From Ctena decussata (Eukaryota; Mollusca; Bivalvia; Lucinida; Lucinidae): a stretch of DNA of 64,000 bases. Location of the stretch: contig OZ022500.1 in NCBI GenBank assembly GCA_963989385.1, positions 109,719,842 through 109,783,841 on the forward strand, given 5' to 3'. Every line of letters starts with the position of its first letter. Position 1 is the stretch's first letter. Positions 24,108 through 37,100 of the stretch are shown in pieces. The position numbers and the translations under genes are program-made. The notes under the pieces were generated by a model. That model saw nothing but the letters and a program-made list of their open reading frames with translations, was not told the DNA's origin and made no database searches.

Positions 24108-24832
24108 TATACCCCCGCTTAACTGCTAACATCAAATGGTGTTATTTTCGTAACAAAAAGCATAGAGAGAGAGTGAGAAATCATTGTTACCATGTATACC
24201 AAATATGAATGGTTGCTGTGAAATCTGTTACAAAAAATTACATTATTCAAAGTAAAGAGAGAAAGAAAATTGGACAAATACAGGGAAGAAAAAGAGGAGA
24301 AGGCTGGTTCTCAATCCCACGATACAGTAAGTAATCATTAACCTGCATACCAAATATGACTACTCTAGCTTGCAAGGCTGTGGAGAAATCTTTGACGAAA
24401 AAATTTATTATTCAAGGTATGGAAAGAAAGAATATCGGACAAATACAGGGAAGAATAAGCAGGAGAAGGCTGGTTCTCAATCCCACGATACAACATGTCG
24501 TCATCAACCTGCATACCAAATATGACTACTCTAGCTTGCATGGTTGTAGAGAAATCTTTGACGTAAAATTTCATTATTCAAAGTATGGAAAGAAAGAAAA
24601 TTGGACAAATACAGGGAATAATATGCAGGAGAAGGCTGGTTCTCAATCCCACAGTACAACATGTCGTCATCAACCTTTATGCCAAATATGACCAGTCTAG
24701 CTTGTATGGTTGTGAAGAAATCTTTGATGAAAAATTTGATTAAAAGGGGACGGAAGGACAGACGGACAGATGGAAGGACAGACGGACAGATGTAAACCTG
24801 TATACCCCCACTTTTTCAAAGCAGGGGTATAA
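24108..24832 (+). repeat. Tandem-core repeat family D
   Basis: Starts TATACCCCCGCTTAACTGC and ends with the hairpin TATACCCCCACTTT-tt-CAAAGCAGGGGTATA, after a (GGACAGACGGACAGAT) tract at 24748-24793. The core is three units of about 166 bp with GGACAAATACAGGGAA at 24272, 24438 and 24604. The plan is the same as families A and C although the sequence is unrelated. Confidence 0.8.
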
Positions 24833-26003
24833 TGACTGCAACATTATTTAGATATACTGTTGTTTAAGCTGCTTGTCAAAGTAGAACAAGGGAAAGGGAA
24901 GTAACCTAATTATACTAGATGAACCATTTTTTGTTCTACTATCCTCCCCTGAAAATATATTTTTTGTAATATACACAAAATAGCCAATAAGATTAATGAA
25001 CGGGATTAACTCTAAGACAAAGAAAGGTAGAGCAGCCATTTTTAAACGCGACACATCGTTGGGACTCCATACACATTGCTATGAAGTTTTATAAAGATAT
25101 CCCAAACGGTTATCTAGTTATGGGGCGTATAAAAAGTGACGTCGCGTGACAATTTTATATGTTAATTACGGCAATTTAAAATCTCTGACGACGTGCACTG
25201 TATACAGGAAGCTCAAAAGACCGTCAGAAAAGCAACTATCCGAGATTAAAAACCAGAGGTCATGACGCTAACTAACGTCGACGCCGTCTCCGTAATTTTG
25301 CGCGACAGCATCATCCGCAATGATACTTGCAAATCCACGTGGATGACGTCACAATACTAAGACAGTAAAAATAGTCGAAAAGAATGTTGCATAAGATAAC
25401 GCCGGCATCGTCTTATTCATTTCAGTGACGTAACGCTATTTTACTGACGTCATTTAAGAAAATGATACCAAAAATCAGCGTAATCTTTCAATTTGATAAG
25501 TTTCATGCATTTGTCAAATATTCAACCCTGCAATGAGTGAACAGACCAGCAGCCAGCAATAAAAAGTGGAAGTTTTAAATCCTTTCAGTATATTGTAAGC
25601 ACAGTAAACGAAAAGAAAAACGCAAGCTAAAGACCGAATATATCGTCCTTACCCACAGATGCTGCGGTCTTTGATCTTCCTTTTACATAGATGTGATTGC
25701 CGTTTGAATTATGGGCCAGAATTTCGATTCCCCTCCTAAATTATGAATGAGACGTTAAGCCGACGTCGACCCTGCTCTATTCCTTTTTTGAAAAGAGTGG
25801 TAAAATAATAAACTACAGTCGGTGGCAAAAAGTATTCATCATTTTCGAAAATTCTAAAGAAGCACACATACAATAATTGACAAAAGTCTACAAAAGACAC
25901 GAACAAATGAGCAGCTCTTTCCCAAAAAGGTGGTCATTCAGCTATCTTAATTGGAACAGCAGCAACATCTATTTTTGCCTCTTTTTTATTTCAATTACAA
26001 AAC
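24833..26003. other. Intergenic stretch rich in TGACGTCA-like words
   Basis: No exon recognised. GTGACGTCGCGTGAC (25137), GGATGACGTCACAA (25342) and CTGACGTCATTT (25443) are CRE-like; any regulatory role is untested. Confidence 0.4.
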
Positions 26004-26017
26004 AAAGTAATACAGAA

Positions 26018-26145
26018 GAAGAACTACAATAAGCACAGGAGAAGAACTAAATAAGCATTTATGCTTTCGTTCTGATCCAATTGTTTGTATCATTGTTTAT
26101 ATTGTAATCATGTACAGTTTATGATACAATAAATATGTTTAAACT
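26018..26145 (+). mobile_element. 5'-truncated LINE tail with 14-bp TSD
   Basis: 128 bp ending GATACAATAAATATGTTTAA-ACT, a poly-A-signal-bearing 3' tail. It is flanked by perfect 14-bp direct repeats AAAGTAATACAGAA (26004-26017 and 26146-26159), the signature of target-primed reverse transcription. Confidence 0.85.
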
Positions 26146-26744
26146 AAAGTAATACAGAAAGGGCAGCTATTCCGGTGACCAGACTGCTAACGACCATAGA
26201 CCAGCGGACATAACAACATGTAACACTGAATGGATCCAAACCTCGCCCTCTGCTTCTGTGGTGGTTTGAATCATTTAGTTAGCTGCTTGGTCCGCATGAA
26301 GCTGTCCTAACCTATCAGTGAACCATGACAGGAAACAAACAAATCACGGATAAAACCTGTGATGAATCAGTGATGAGGACTTGACAGAAACAACGTATTG
26401 CGACACCTGCAGATCCCTGGGGTGTCAAACAACTTCACTCAAATAAACCCATCAGTTGAACCCCGAATAACCAAGCAACAAAGCCAGTTCCGGCCCCTAT
26501 ATACTAAACTGAATAGCTTTATGTCGGGCTTGCAATTAAAGAGGGAAGCAAAGTTATTAACCATGACTGGGTTAACCACTAAACATGCAGACTGCAGCAT
26601 ACTGATAGAAAGCGAGATTACTGGAGATATTTACGCGAAAAGTTCAATATTTTTCCTTGACTGACATCGAAGTTGTAGCTCTTCAAAAAGCTAGTGGTGT
26701 TACTTTTCAGTTAGATATTGGCGACGTCGCCATTGGCGTCAATG

Positions 26745-26747
<3 letters not shown>

Positions 26748-26793
<46 letters not shown>
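26748..26793. repeat. (TA)n microsatellite
   Basis: About 23 uninterrupted AT/TA dinucleotides. Confidence 0.97.
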
Positions 26794-26796
<3 letters not shown>

Positions 26797-27415
26797 TAGA
26801 AAATTTTGATGCCTTTTAACCAACTACATTCTTACTATGCTTTAATGTATCGAGACTGATAAATTATATTTCAATGCTGAATTTGCTTTATTTTCATATG
26901 TTTCAAAACGATAACTTCATTTCGTAATCCAATTAAAATTAAAAAGTAAGCTTGGAAATAACGTTACATGTAAGTCAATGGAAACACAAAATCTGCTAAA
27001 ATATTTATGACCACCTTCTGTTATAACACATATACATTATATCCAAAATATCAACAGCAGTGCCTTTAAACATTTTAAATGGGCTCGGCCACGCATGCTC
27101 ACTATTTTCTCCTATATCCCAAGGCGTCAGGTGAAATTGGTCCAAAAAATGTAGGATATACCTCTGAAATCAACGGTTATAGGATTTTTTCACAGACGTA
27201 TAGGAAAATATACGTTGTAGGACAAAGAAAAACAAGAACTATTAGCTTTTAAGCTAACACGCTTTACAATTAACACTTCTAACACGCTTTTTTTTTATTA
27301 ACAAGTAATCACAGTAACTGATCAGAAAAGTCTTTTATTAACATACAAACTGTGGAACTACTGTGACATTATGCATTTGACAATGAAAGAAGAAAAAATA
27401 TATCAAATTTATGAT

Positions 27416-28160
27416 ATGTAAAATACTACCATACAAACTTCTTTTCAAATCAGAATTCCCATATGGAAGAATCAATTGCCGAGTCATTGGAGTCATTGAA
27501 GTAACTCCGGCGGATTGCCAGTTGGTATCATTTATGGTCAGCTTTACAACCGTTTCGGGACCTCTGACTTTCGTTTTTGACTAATAAGACAAGACAAGAG
27601 AAGACAAGATTTATTTTGAGTCGGCAAGACCTACAACATGTAACATAAGCTCTAAAGAGCTTTTGAACCGACTATTGACAAACAAATTATATAATATTAA
27701 CAAATATAGAGCAGCGACAAATAAATAAGTATGGGTATTAGATCATAAATGAAATTTAGATGAAAATAGATCATAAATGAAATCATAATTGAAACATGCT
27801 TGGTAAATACTTTCATTGTAGTTCGTCTTGTGAGGATCTAAGAATTTCACAAGCTCAGGAAAACATTTACACTTTTCTCTTGCCATCATCCATTTTCGTG
27901 GAGAAGATATGTCTAAAGTATTGGTCTATTATTTCATACTCTTGTCGCAAGCCATCCACAGTCTGCAAAGTTTCCATTTATCAATCAGATGTGCAATCAT
28001 TGCTTCATCATGATGGAACTGTCAAGCCAGTACCTCAACAGCTGAAACTGAAATCTATTCAAATCTGCTCACAGGATTAGCTAATATCTCTGTGCGAAAT
28101 GCACTTTTAGTTCCTGTCATGCTCCTCCCAGTACAACACCATCATTCAGCAGTCTAGATG
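27416..28160. repeat. 745-bp tandem duplication, copy 1
   Basis: Starts ATGTAAAATACTACCATACA and ends CATTCAGCAGTCTAGATG. Copy 2 starts 21 bp later at 28182. They differ by a few substitutions and small indels (GGAGTCATT present only in copy 1). The segment includes a minus-strand LINE-like 3' tail at about 27585-27640 (AATAAATCTTGTCTT...). Confidence 0.9.
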
Positions 28161-28181
28161 TTATGATAATTTAGAAACAAA

Positions 28182-30499
28182 ATGTAAAATACTACCATAC
28201 AAACTTCTTTTCAAATCAGAATTCCCATATGGAAGAATCAATTGCCGAGTCATTGAAGTAACTCCGGCGGATTGCCAGTTGGTATCATTTATGGTCAGCT
28301 TTACAACCGTTTCGGGACCTCTGACTTTCGTTTTTGACTAATAAGACAAGTAAAGACAAGACAGGATTTATTTTGAGTCGGCAAGACGTACAACATGTAA
28401 CATAAGCTCTAAAGAGCTTTTGAACCGACTATTGACAAACAAATTATATAATATTAACAAATATAGAGCAGCTACAAATAAATAAGTATGGGTATTAGAT
28501 CATAAATGAAATTTAGATGAAAATAGATCATAAATGAAATCATAATTAAAACATGCTTGGTAAATACTTTCATTGTAGTTCCTCTTGTGAGGATCTAAGA
28601 ATTTCACAAGCTCAGGAAAACATTTACACTTTTCTCTTGCCAGGGTGGCCACAAAATTTTGGGAATAAAATTCCCTGATTTTTCCCTGATCTGGCTTGAC
28701 CTTCCCTGATAAAATTTCCTGATACTGTCACAAAAGCCTTCATTTTGAAGTCATTATGACAGAAAGTATCTCCATTTTTTATAAAAAAAACCCCTCAAAC
28801 TATGATATATAATGCCTTTTTTATAATGTTAATAATTTTCAATTTACATACATGGTAACAAAAATCAATTGGTCAAATATTTATATGGCCCCCAACCTTC
28901 CCCCATAGCCATACCTTCACCTCCAAATGAATGTTACAAACATTACTGTTTTAATGTTTTTTAATCATTTATTTTATCTTATTTTATTTTATTTATTTAT
29001 TTATTTTATCTATTTTTTTTTGGTACATGGTAGACTGTCTAAACATTTTTGCCATTTCCAAGCTAACAGCAGTGTTGTGCAAACACAGACCAAGGCTCAG
29101 CCTGAGGGTAATTATGCCAAAAAGAAATGCTCCTCCTTCTGAGTTCCAGTGCAGAGAATTTACAAGCTAATTTGTATGGAAAAGAAGGGAAGACAAAAAG
29201 TTTGGTCCATATTTCTCAAAGATATTCAGCAAGCTTCTCCCTTTCTGGAGCCCTAAGCTGAGCCCTGAAGACAATAAAAAGACCATTTGAAACCTATCAA
29301 ACTATTAACAAGATGACCCTAGGACTTCAGACAATACAAAATGTCTCCTTACACGACATTAAACCAGTGGTGTAAAATGTTCTATAACTTACACATTTCT
29401 GGTGTATAGATTACATGTACTTAGAACTGAACTTAGAGGCACAAACAATACTTAACACTTTATAGAATTATACTAAATTTTTCATCAAATTACAGGGTCA
29501 GTAACTTAGCATCAAGGATCATTTGATGTCAGCATTTGGTTATTTGACAGTCTACCATACACATTATTTTATACTTCATTTGAACCATAAAGTAAATTAA
29601 CACATGCATATAAATGTAGCTGAAAACTTGCTGCTCATAGAATACTTTCAGTATTTTTTTCCTAAAACTACTTTTTGTTATCTAAAAAACAGCTTTATAA
29701 CTTCAAAAAAATAAGTAGGTAAGCATACAATGCTAATTCAGAGAAGCATGCAATACTGAATTACGTAACACACATGACCGTAACCACACAAACTGGACAT
29801 TCATATTTCAATTTAGATTGTTTTTCAATTCTCCACTACAGAAAAATCTCTTTTATTGTATTAAGCTTTTTACAAATCATTGCTTTCAGATAAATGCTCA
29901 TTACAAAGTTCAAAACCTATGGAAGGAAAATGCTTATTCAATACTTCACACTATACCCCTTAAACTAATTAAATTGTACATGTATATCAGACAGTTGTCA
30001 GAAGGAGACTTACACTTATTTTTTTGCAGAAAGAAACCACCAGTAACCATGATACCTGCTTGAAAAGTTTCATGTTATCAAAATAGAATTTTTAAAATTC
30101 CCTGATTATTCCCTGATTTTCATCAAATTTTCAAATTCCCTGATTTTTCCCTGCAGGGATTTTTTTTTCATCATTTTCCCTGTTTTCCCTGTTTTCCAGA
30201 GCTTGTGGCCACCCTGTCTTGCCATCATCCATTTTCGTGGAGAAGATATGTCTAAAGTATTGGTCTATTATTTCATACTCTTGTCGCAAGCCATCCACAG
30301 TCTGCAAAGTTTCCATATATCAATCAGATGTGCAATCATTGCTTCATCATGATGGAACTGTCAAGCCAGTACCTCAACAGCTGAAACTGAAATCTAGTCA
30401 AATCTGCTCACAGGATTAGCTAATATCTCTGTGTGAAATGCACTTTTAGTTCCTGTCATGCTCCTCCCAGTACAACACCATCATTCAGCAGTCTAGATG
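28182..30499. repeat. 745-bp tandem duplication, copy 2, split by an insertion
   Basis: 28182-28640 and 30217-30499 together reproduce copy 1. The 28641-30216 insert therefore postdates the duplication, and copy 1 gives the intact empty site. Confidence 0.92.
28641..30216. mobile_element. 1576-bp hAT-like element, 6-bp TSD TCTTGC
   Basis: Termini CAGGGTGGCCACAA and TTGTGGCCACCCTG are perfect 14-bp inverted repeats, with subterminal TTCCCTGATTTTTCCCTGAT words at both ends. TCTTGC is duplicated at 28635-28640 and 30217-30222. The interior has no recognised transposase. A fragment of the 196-bp CAGGG MITE is nested at about 29195-29275. Confidence 0.9.
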
Positions 30500-33400
30500 T
30501 TTAAACTTTTCTGGAGAAGAGTTAACTGTCAACAATATCTCCCTTCATGAACTGTCCCAAATAAGTATAAATAAGCTTTTTCGTTCAGCTATACAGTACA
30601 TGGTTCTTCTGTCCATCAGTTTGAAAGTCTTTAAAAAAACTGTTCAAACAAAATAACAATTTCACCCAGCAAAAAGTGCAACTTAACTTTCATATCTCAG
30701 TAATCTGGCTTGTTCAAAGATTTCCTCATTGATTTGAAGTTCATACTTTTGGGAGTTGTCTTACTGTCTGTCTCAAGCTGTAAGTAAGCAGAAACTAAAT
30801 TTTTGTCATTATGTGTCTACTTGAGCTCCGAATTTGTGAAACCTTCCATTGCACACAGTAGCCATATTTCTCCCATTAGATAGATACATTATCAGAACAA
30901 AACGCAAGAGATCCATGATACAGTGCACATGAAAAGGTATGCAACAACTGATGTAGAAGAAATGACCTGACCTCAAATAAACACTTAACCACAAAAATAT
31001 CAAACAGACAAGTAAAGCTGGGATGCTGAAACTTAGAAGGTTCAACTAAACTTAGAAATATAACATGCAATGGCAAAACAACAATAAGAAAACATTTATG
31101 AAATTGTGAAATGACAAATCTTCACATCAGTGACACATATGCTTTGATTCCTAGCTGCTGTTCAACAATTCTTTACAGAGCTGGTGCTTATTTAACTAGC
31201 GCACTTGGGAATGTTAAAAGAAAGTGGTTTTTTTTTTGTTTTTTTTTGCAAAGCAACCTCCATTTGCATCTCTCTGTAATTACAATCTTGTCACCTACCT
31301 CATAAACATTAAACAGTGCAAACAGGGCAATCAATAGAGTTTCTGTCTCTTATACATGTGGTACAGGGCCTTTGTTAACCCTTAAAGTGCCAAAAATTAA
31401 AATTGTTGAATTGGGAAACAGTGTAGATCCAGATGAGGTCCCCAAAACTGAATGAGCAAAACGGTTTTAATCCAGTGTAAAACCAATTTGAAGACCCCCT
31501 CTTCCCCCTTATTGCTGACCATTCCAGGCCATTTAATGCTGACCGTTCCAGGGCTCCAGGGTGGTACTTGTTTTGTGGTTCCTAAATATAACTTGTTCTT
31601 TTGTATGCTTATCTGTTTTCTTCTAGCAACGTGGTAGCCTGTGTATTTGCCAACTTTCTGGTTTGCTTTCTTATCTATACCTGAAATAGATAAAAAGAGC
31701 TGTTTCATGTATTTTGTATGACTTGTTCTTGTAGTCCATACTAATATTATATTTTCGTTAATCTTTTATGTGAGTGATTTTTTTTTTTTTTTTGGTTAAA
31801 GGCCTAGATCCACTGCCATCCGGCTAAGAATTAACCTCTAGAGTCTTTAAATAGGCAGGGTTTCTATCTTACTGATAAACTTAAATCCAAATCAGTTGTC
31901 TTATTGACAGGGGAAGAGCTGGAATAATGTTGTGAACTTATAGCTCTAACACATTGCATGTTTAAAAGGCAATAAAATATTTTATTTTTTTTTTATAAAT
32001 ATTAACCCATATAAATATATATAAATATAAAGACACATATAAATATTTACCAGTAATCAGTGCTATGGATTTAAAATGAAATTAATTTGTGGTGAAAATT
32101 CAAAAATATTCTAAAACAAAGACTTACTTGTCAAAATGACATGAATCTTAGCAGTGTTTGGCGTCCATTCTTTTGGATTATTTTGGTTGTTGCAGGTTCC
32201 CAGTACATCAGACATCTCCTTTTCAAAGCCCTTGCTCGTCTTCTTTCTTGTATCATGGACATTGAGGTGGCTCAGTTGAGGATGCCTGTGCTCACAAGTA
32301 AGTACACAGGCACCTCTTACCTGACATCTGCAATTTATCTGCCTTGCAGATTATGTCAGTAAGAAAGGCTCAGTCAGGGATGTCTGTGGCATATCAATAC
32401 CAGCCCATTACCTTTTCCTCTTAAACCTTTTGGGTTTCATGACACTGTAGAAGTTAAACAGAAATAAGCATGTCATACTAAATTTGGAAAGGTACCACTA
32501 GGCCCATATAAATACTGGTCATAGTAAGAGCTGATCTTTTAGGGATGACTGACCACTGCCTATCCTGTATATGCTCCCCTTCAGCCTTGAAGTCAACCAA
32601 AAACAAAGCCAGTTTTCAACCTGTATTTAGTTTAGTATCACATCTTTTAAATAAAATGAACCTGAAGAAAGAATAAATAACTGTAGACAGGAGAGGAAAG
32701 CAAGTTGTGTGCACAAGGGGAGAGAAGTGGAATAAAGGGAGAGATGCCAAGTCTGTCTATAGTTAATGCCCTCATATTGGGACAAAAACACCTGAGTGAA
32801 GATTGTAGACCAAAACTAGACTACATAACTGCTTACCATTATGCCAGAATGTTTTTGAAAATTTCCAGGGTCCGGTTGTTCAAAACTCTATATATAGATG
32901 TCAAAAGTTAATGAGAATAACTCTCTCAAATGCACTGCATGCAAAGATATTGCCACTTAAGTCTGTGAAAAAAATGAAAGCGCTTTGCACTGCAAAAGCT
33001 CCTCATTTTTTTTCAGCAAAAAAAAAAAAATAGCATCTTGACTTTATGTGCTCTAGAAGACTATAAGGCATGAGGAAACCTTGACTGAAAACTTTGTTAA
33101 GCTGAAGAAGCTGTGAACAACTGGGCTCAGCCAGTGAAACTTTGTGTAAAATTTATTGTAACTGAAGTAACCGATTTGGTGTCCCAATATCTATGGCAGT
33201 TACAGGGTATTGGCTAACAGAAAACCTTTTTAACAAGAAAAACCTGACTGTTTATCTACATCATATTGGCTGTGACATGCTAAAAAGGGTATTTATAGAC
33301 TATGAGAACACCAAAGGCATATGCCATCCCAGCATGCAAATCTGTGCCGTATGATCAGTGAATTTACTGTTCACACACCCCAAGAAAGGTCCATGGGAGT

Positions 33401-34087
33401 TTACACATGTTTTAGTTTTTGCTACTTGCATATGTATTAAGCTCCTTTTTGTGTGATGCATCTCATTTTTTGAGTGCCAGTAACATACAGATGAACAGTT
33501 GAGGAAAAGAAGAGAAGTCTTGACTGGTAAGTTTTACAAAAATTCTTCCAAAATAGTTATAGATCAATGTTTACTGTAGATATTAGCACTGAAGACATTT
33601 GGGTACATCTACATCATTTTCCCTCAATTTACAAAGGGGAACAACTTTTGTAATTCCTGTTTGCTTCCCTGGATGAAAAAGCACTTCTAAAATGGGATCT
33701 GCCCTTCAAGGAGAGAATTTGCTCCTAGGAGAGCAAATTCTTTTCTTTCAGAGTTGATCCTCACTGAGAAATGACGCAAATATGAAAATGGTAGAGTTCC
33801 TTCCCCTAAAGGTTTTCCCATTTATCTGCAGTAACATACAACAGTGAATACATTGTTTCATATAAAGTGTTTCGTGATAGTTCCCAGATTTTTTTTTCAA
33901 TTCTCCGTAATAAACCTATTTAGTGACACTCCTAGAAACTGTCTCACCAATCAAGGAAAATCTAACAAGAAGCCACAACATATGTCATCCTGAAAATTGG
34001 CACAAATTGAAATATCATGATTCCACCTTATCTTGAGTTCTGACATGTATAATACAGTAAGTCACTTCACTTCTTGTAGTCCTGGTG
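30500..34087. other. Intergenic / LAMTOR2 3' flank
   Basis: No gene assigned. It holds a left half of a TTAA MITE at 31375-31440, poly-T at 31779-31792, poly-A at 33019-33030 and a family F MITE at about 33605-33835. An exon-like window at 32196-32300 with a TTGTTGCAG acceptor and a GTAAGT donor was noted but not supported. Confidence 0.5.
33605..33835. mobile_element. Family F MITE, copy 2
   Basis: Contains AGAGAATTTGCTCCTAGGAG-AGCAAATTCTTT, the central palindrome of the family, with the CACTGAGAAATGACGCAAAT right shoulder. Confidence 0.7.
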
Positions 34088-34144
34088 TCAGGAAGCTGCT
34101 ATCTGGGACAGTGGATCTTCTAGGTATACACTCAAAGCCTGAGC
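34088..34144 (-). CDS. LAMTOR2: LAMTOR2 exon 4 (residues 110-127 and stop)
   Basis: 57 bases after acceptor CCCTTCACAG. It encodes [18 protein letters not shown] and TGA, the expected C-terminus. I saw no clear AATAAA close downstream on the minus strand, so the 3' end of the transcript is undefined. Confidence 0.94.
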   Translation of the reverse strand, partial: AQALSVYLEDPLSQIAAS

Positions 34145-37100
34145 CTGTGAAGGGAAACAACATATACACTGTAATCCATATACAGTCAACTCTTGATATC
34201 TCAAAGTCGAAGTTTATCCCAAACTACTGATATCTCCAAGTAAATTTTCTGGTCCCAGAAAATTTACTTTGAGATATCAGTAGTTTGAGATAATAGGAGC
34301 TAAAATGTAAATAAAAATAGAAAATTTGTCCATACTATATTCTTAGATATAAAGGGTACTTTGAGATATCAGTGTTTGTGATATCGAGAGTTTATTAAAA
34401 TTAGCACATATGCGCTAGTAAACAAGCACCTAGGGTGTTTTAAGAACCATATTTTACCTCATATTAAATGCACATAGTTTCTGGGTATTTTCTTGCTTTT
34501 TATTGATACTTAACACTGTAATGTTGTTTTTCACCTGTTCCGAGACAACTTTATTTTCACCTAGAACTTGATATGCATAAGCAGGTTTTATGCAAGCTTC
34601 GATTTTTGTACTTGACTGCACCGTGAACAGAACGATTCTTTAATTACAAATTTTCATGTAACAAGACCTGTCTGCATACAGAATAGCTCGCCTGACAGGG
34701 CCTTGCCCATCACTTAGAAAATGTCCATGACGTAGACCTTAAATTAAGTGAGCAGTGTGGGAGTGGTACTCCATAAAACTTTGGACCAATATCTAACTTC
34801 AGTGCAAGTATCAAAAGAATCCATACATGGGTTAAGGACATATGGGTCTTTAAAAAACTTTAACCAAAACATCCAATGCGAACTAAGCCTATGACCTGGA
34901 CCTAAAGGTCACTTAGTGCGTAGGGGTGGTACTTTCTAAAAGTTTGGACAATATCTAACTATGAACCGTGTATCAAAGGAATCCAGCTATGAGAAAAGGA
35001 GATATGGGTCTTCGAAAAACTTTAACAAAAACATCTAATCTGAAAAACCCAAATTTCCTACGTTCATGACCTTGACATCAAGGTCACTGAGTGTGATGGG
35101 GGTAATACTCTGGACCAATATCTAACCACAGTGTAAGTATCAAAAGAATCCAATCATGGGTTAAGGGGACATGGATCTTTAAAAACTTTAACCAAAACAT
35201 CCGATCCGAAAAAAACAATTTTCTTAGTCCATGACCTTGATATCAAGGTCACTGAGCAAAGTCAAGGTGGTACTCTGTAAACTTAGGACCAATATCTAAC
35301 TACAGAGCAAGTATCAAAAGAATCCATCCAGGGGTTAAGGGGATATGGATCTTTAAAAACTTTGACCAAAACATCCAATCTGCATGGGGATGCTGACGCA
35401 GAAGATGATGCCGATGCCAGGCTGACAACAAAAGCTCTCCAGAACTTTTGTTCAGGCCAGCTAAAAATGAAATTTTCTAAGCCCACTGTGCACTTATCAC
35501 AGCAAATACAGAATGCACTGATGCGAAAAAATCTGTTATGGCAATATGCAACCTGTATATACCAATATCAGTCTTTACAGGGCTCAGCCTAGAGGACGAT
35601 TTGGGAAAAACAGTCTCCCTAAGCTGGCTGAGTCTCTCTATTTTGAGCTGAGAGAGAAGTGAAAATAAATAGAACATTTTGGGAAATCCAAAATTTAGGC
35701 CAAAACCTCTCCCTCAAGTCCTGAACGTGTCGCAAAACTCCTCCCTATCTGAAAGCTCTAGGCTGACCCCTGGTCTAGTGGGGTCAGAGAATGTATTATA
35801 TAAACAAAATCTTGGCTCAGCTGCTCCAAACTAATGTTCTTAGTTAACAAGACTTTACATTTTCAATGCAGTGTATGCATTAACATATTGCACTTCAAAA
35901 GCCCCTCACACTTTTTTCAGCAAAAATTTAGCGCACTTGGTTTTAGGTATGCTAGAAGACCATATGAAGTATCCATGCTGTGAACAACTTGGCTCTGATC
36001 TTAACATTTCTGAAAGAGGAAAAAGTGTGGTGCTGATAAGATTGTATGTATCTGCAATATATCTCATATCAAGCATATATCTGCAACACGTCCCATCAAA
36101 TTCTATATTTTGACGTCTATCATATGGATAGGGATAGAAGTTTATGAGATTACTTCTAACTCCATTCAAGGCCATGGACAAACTTGCACAAGGTTTTCAG
36201 CTTTTCTATCTTATTTTTTAGTGTTAAAACTCTTCTATCCACCATTTAAAAAGTGGGGGAAATCGTTATTCCAAAGATAATATTTTGCCCAAAATTCCTC
36301 CAATGTTGGACACTCCGGGACAGGATGGTTGAGGCTAACTTTGTTAATAGTTTGCTGGGTTACTATATAATAAAACATCTATTGCCTGTTCAGTCATTTC
36401 TCTGTACACATGGTGTATTAAAAATGTCAACCACAGATTTCCAAAAAATGACTTTCCCTTTTGCATCAATCAGTATTCTCTGGCTGACACCACAACATGC
36501 CAGATACCTTAATAGTCAATAAAAGTATAATGTCAACCAACCTTAGCTTTTAACATTCCAAATCCTACATTTTCTTTACAACACATACATAGCAGTAAAT
36601 TAGCAACTTTGGTTATGGCTACTCTTCCTTCCTGAAATAAAGAAGGAATAATAAGTAAAACAGAAAATGCACATCAGAAATGCACAGAAAAAATAAAAAG
36701 AGGGTGCTGTGCATCAAATAACAGTGATGTCATAGGATAAACATGAATAACAGCGTGTTTGGCCATCAAAGTTACTAAACATTTATCTAACTGATACTCA
36801 CAATGAGAACAAGACCTGTCGCCAGACAGGACAGCTCGCCTGAACCTGTCCTTGTCCATCTTCAAGTGCTAGTATTTGTTTCTTTATAGGGGTGGGGAAG
36901 GTGCTCAGTAAAATTTCCAATCAATATTTATCATCATACCAAATATAATTCAAATCCATCAAAGGGTTTAGAAGCTATAAGATTTCAAAGACTTTGACAT
37001 AAACTTTAACATGAAATATCTAAGTCCGTGACCTTGACCTAAAGGTCATGTGCAGGGGTGGGGATACTGCAGAATAAAATTTCTAACCAATATCTATCAT

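Noticed and set aside
27796..28080. 94-codon ORF present in both duplicated copies (also 30219-30419)
   Set aside because: Duplicated only because the DNA is duplicated; neither strand shows a known protein.
31397..31708. 103-codon minus-strand ORF
   Set aside because: It overlaps the left half of a TTAA MITE; no domain recognised.
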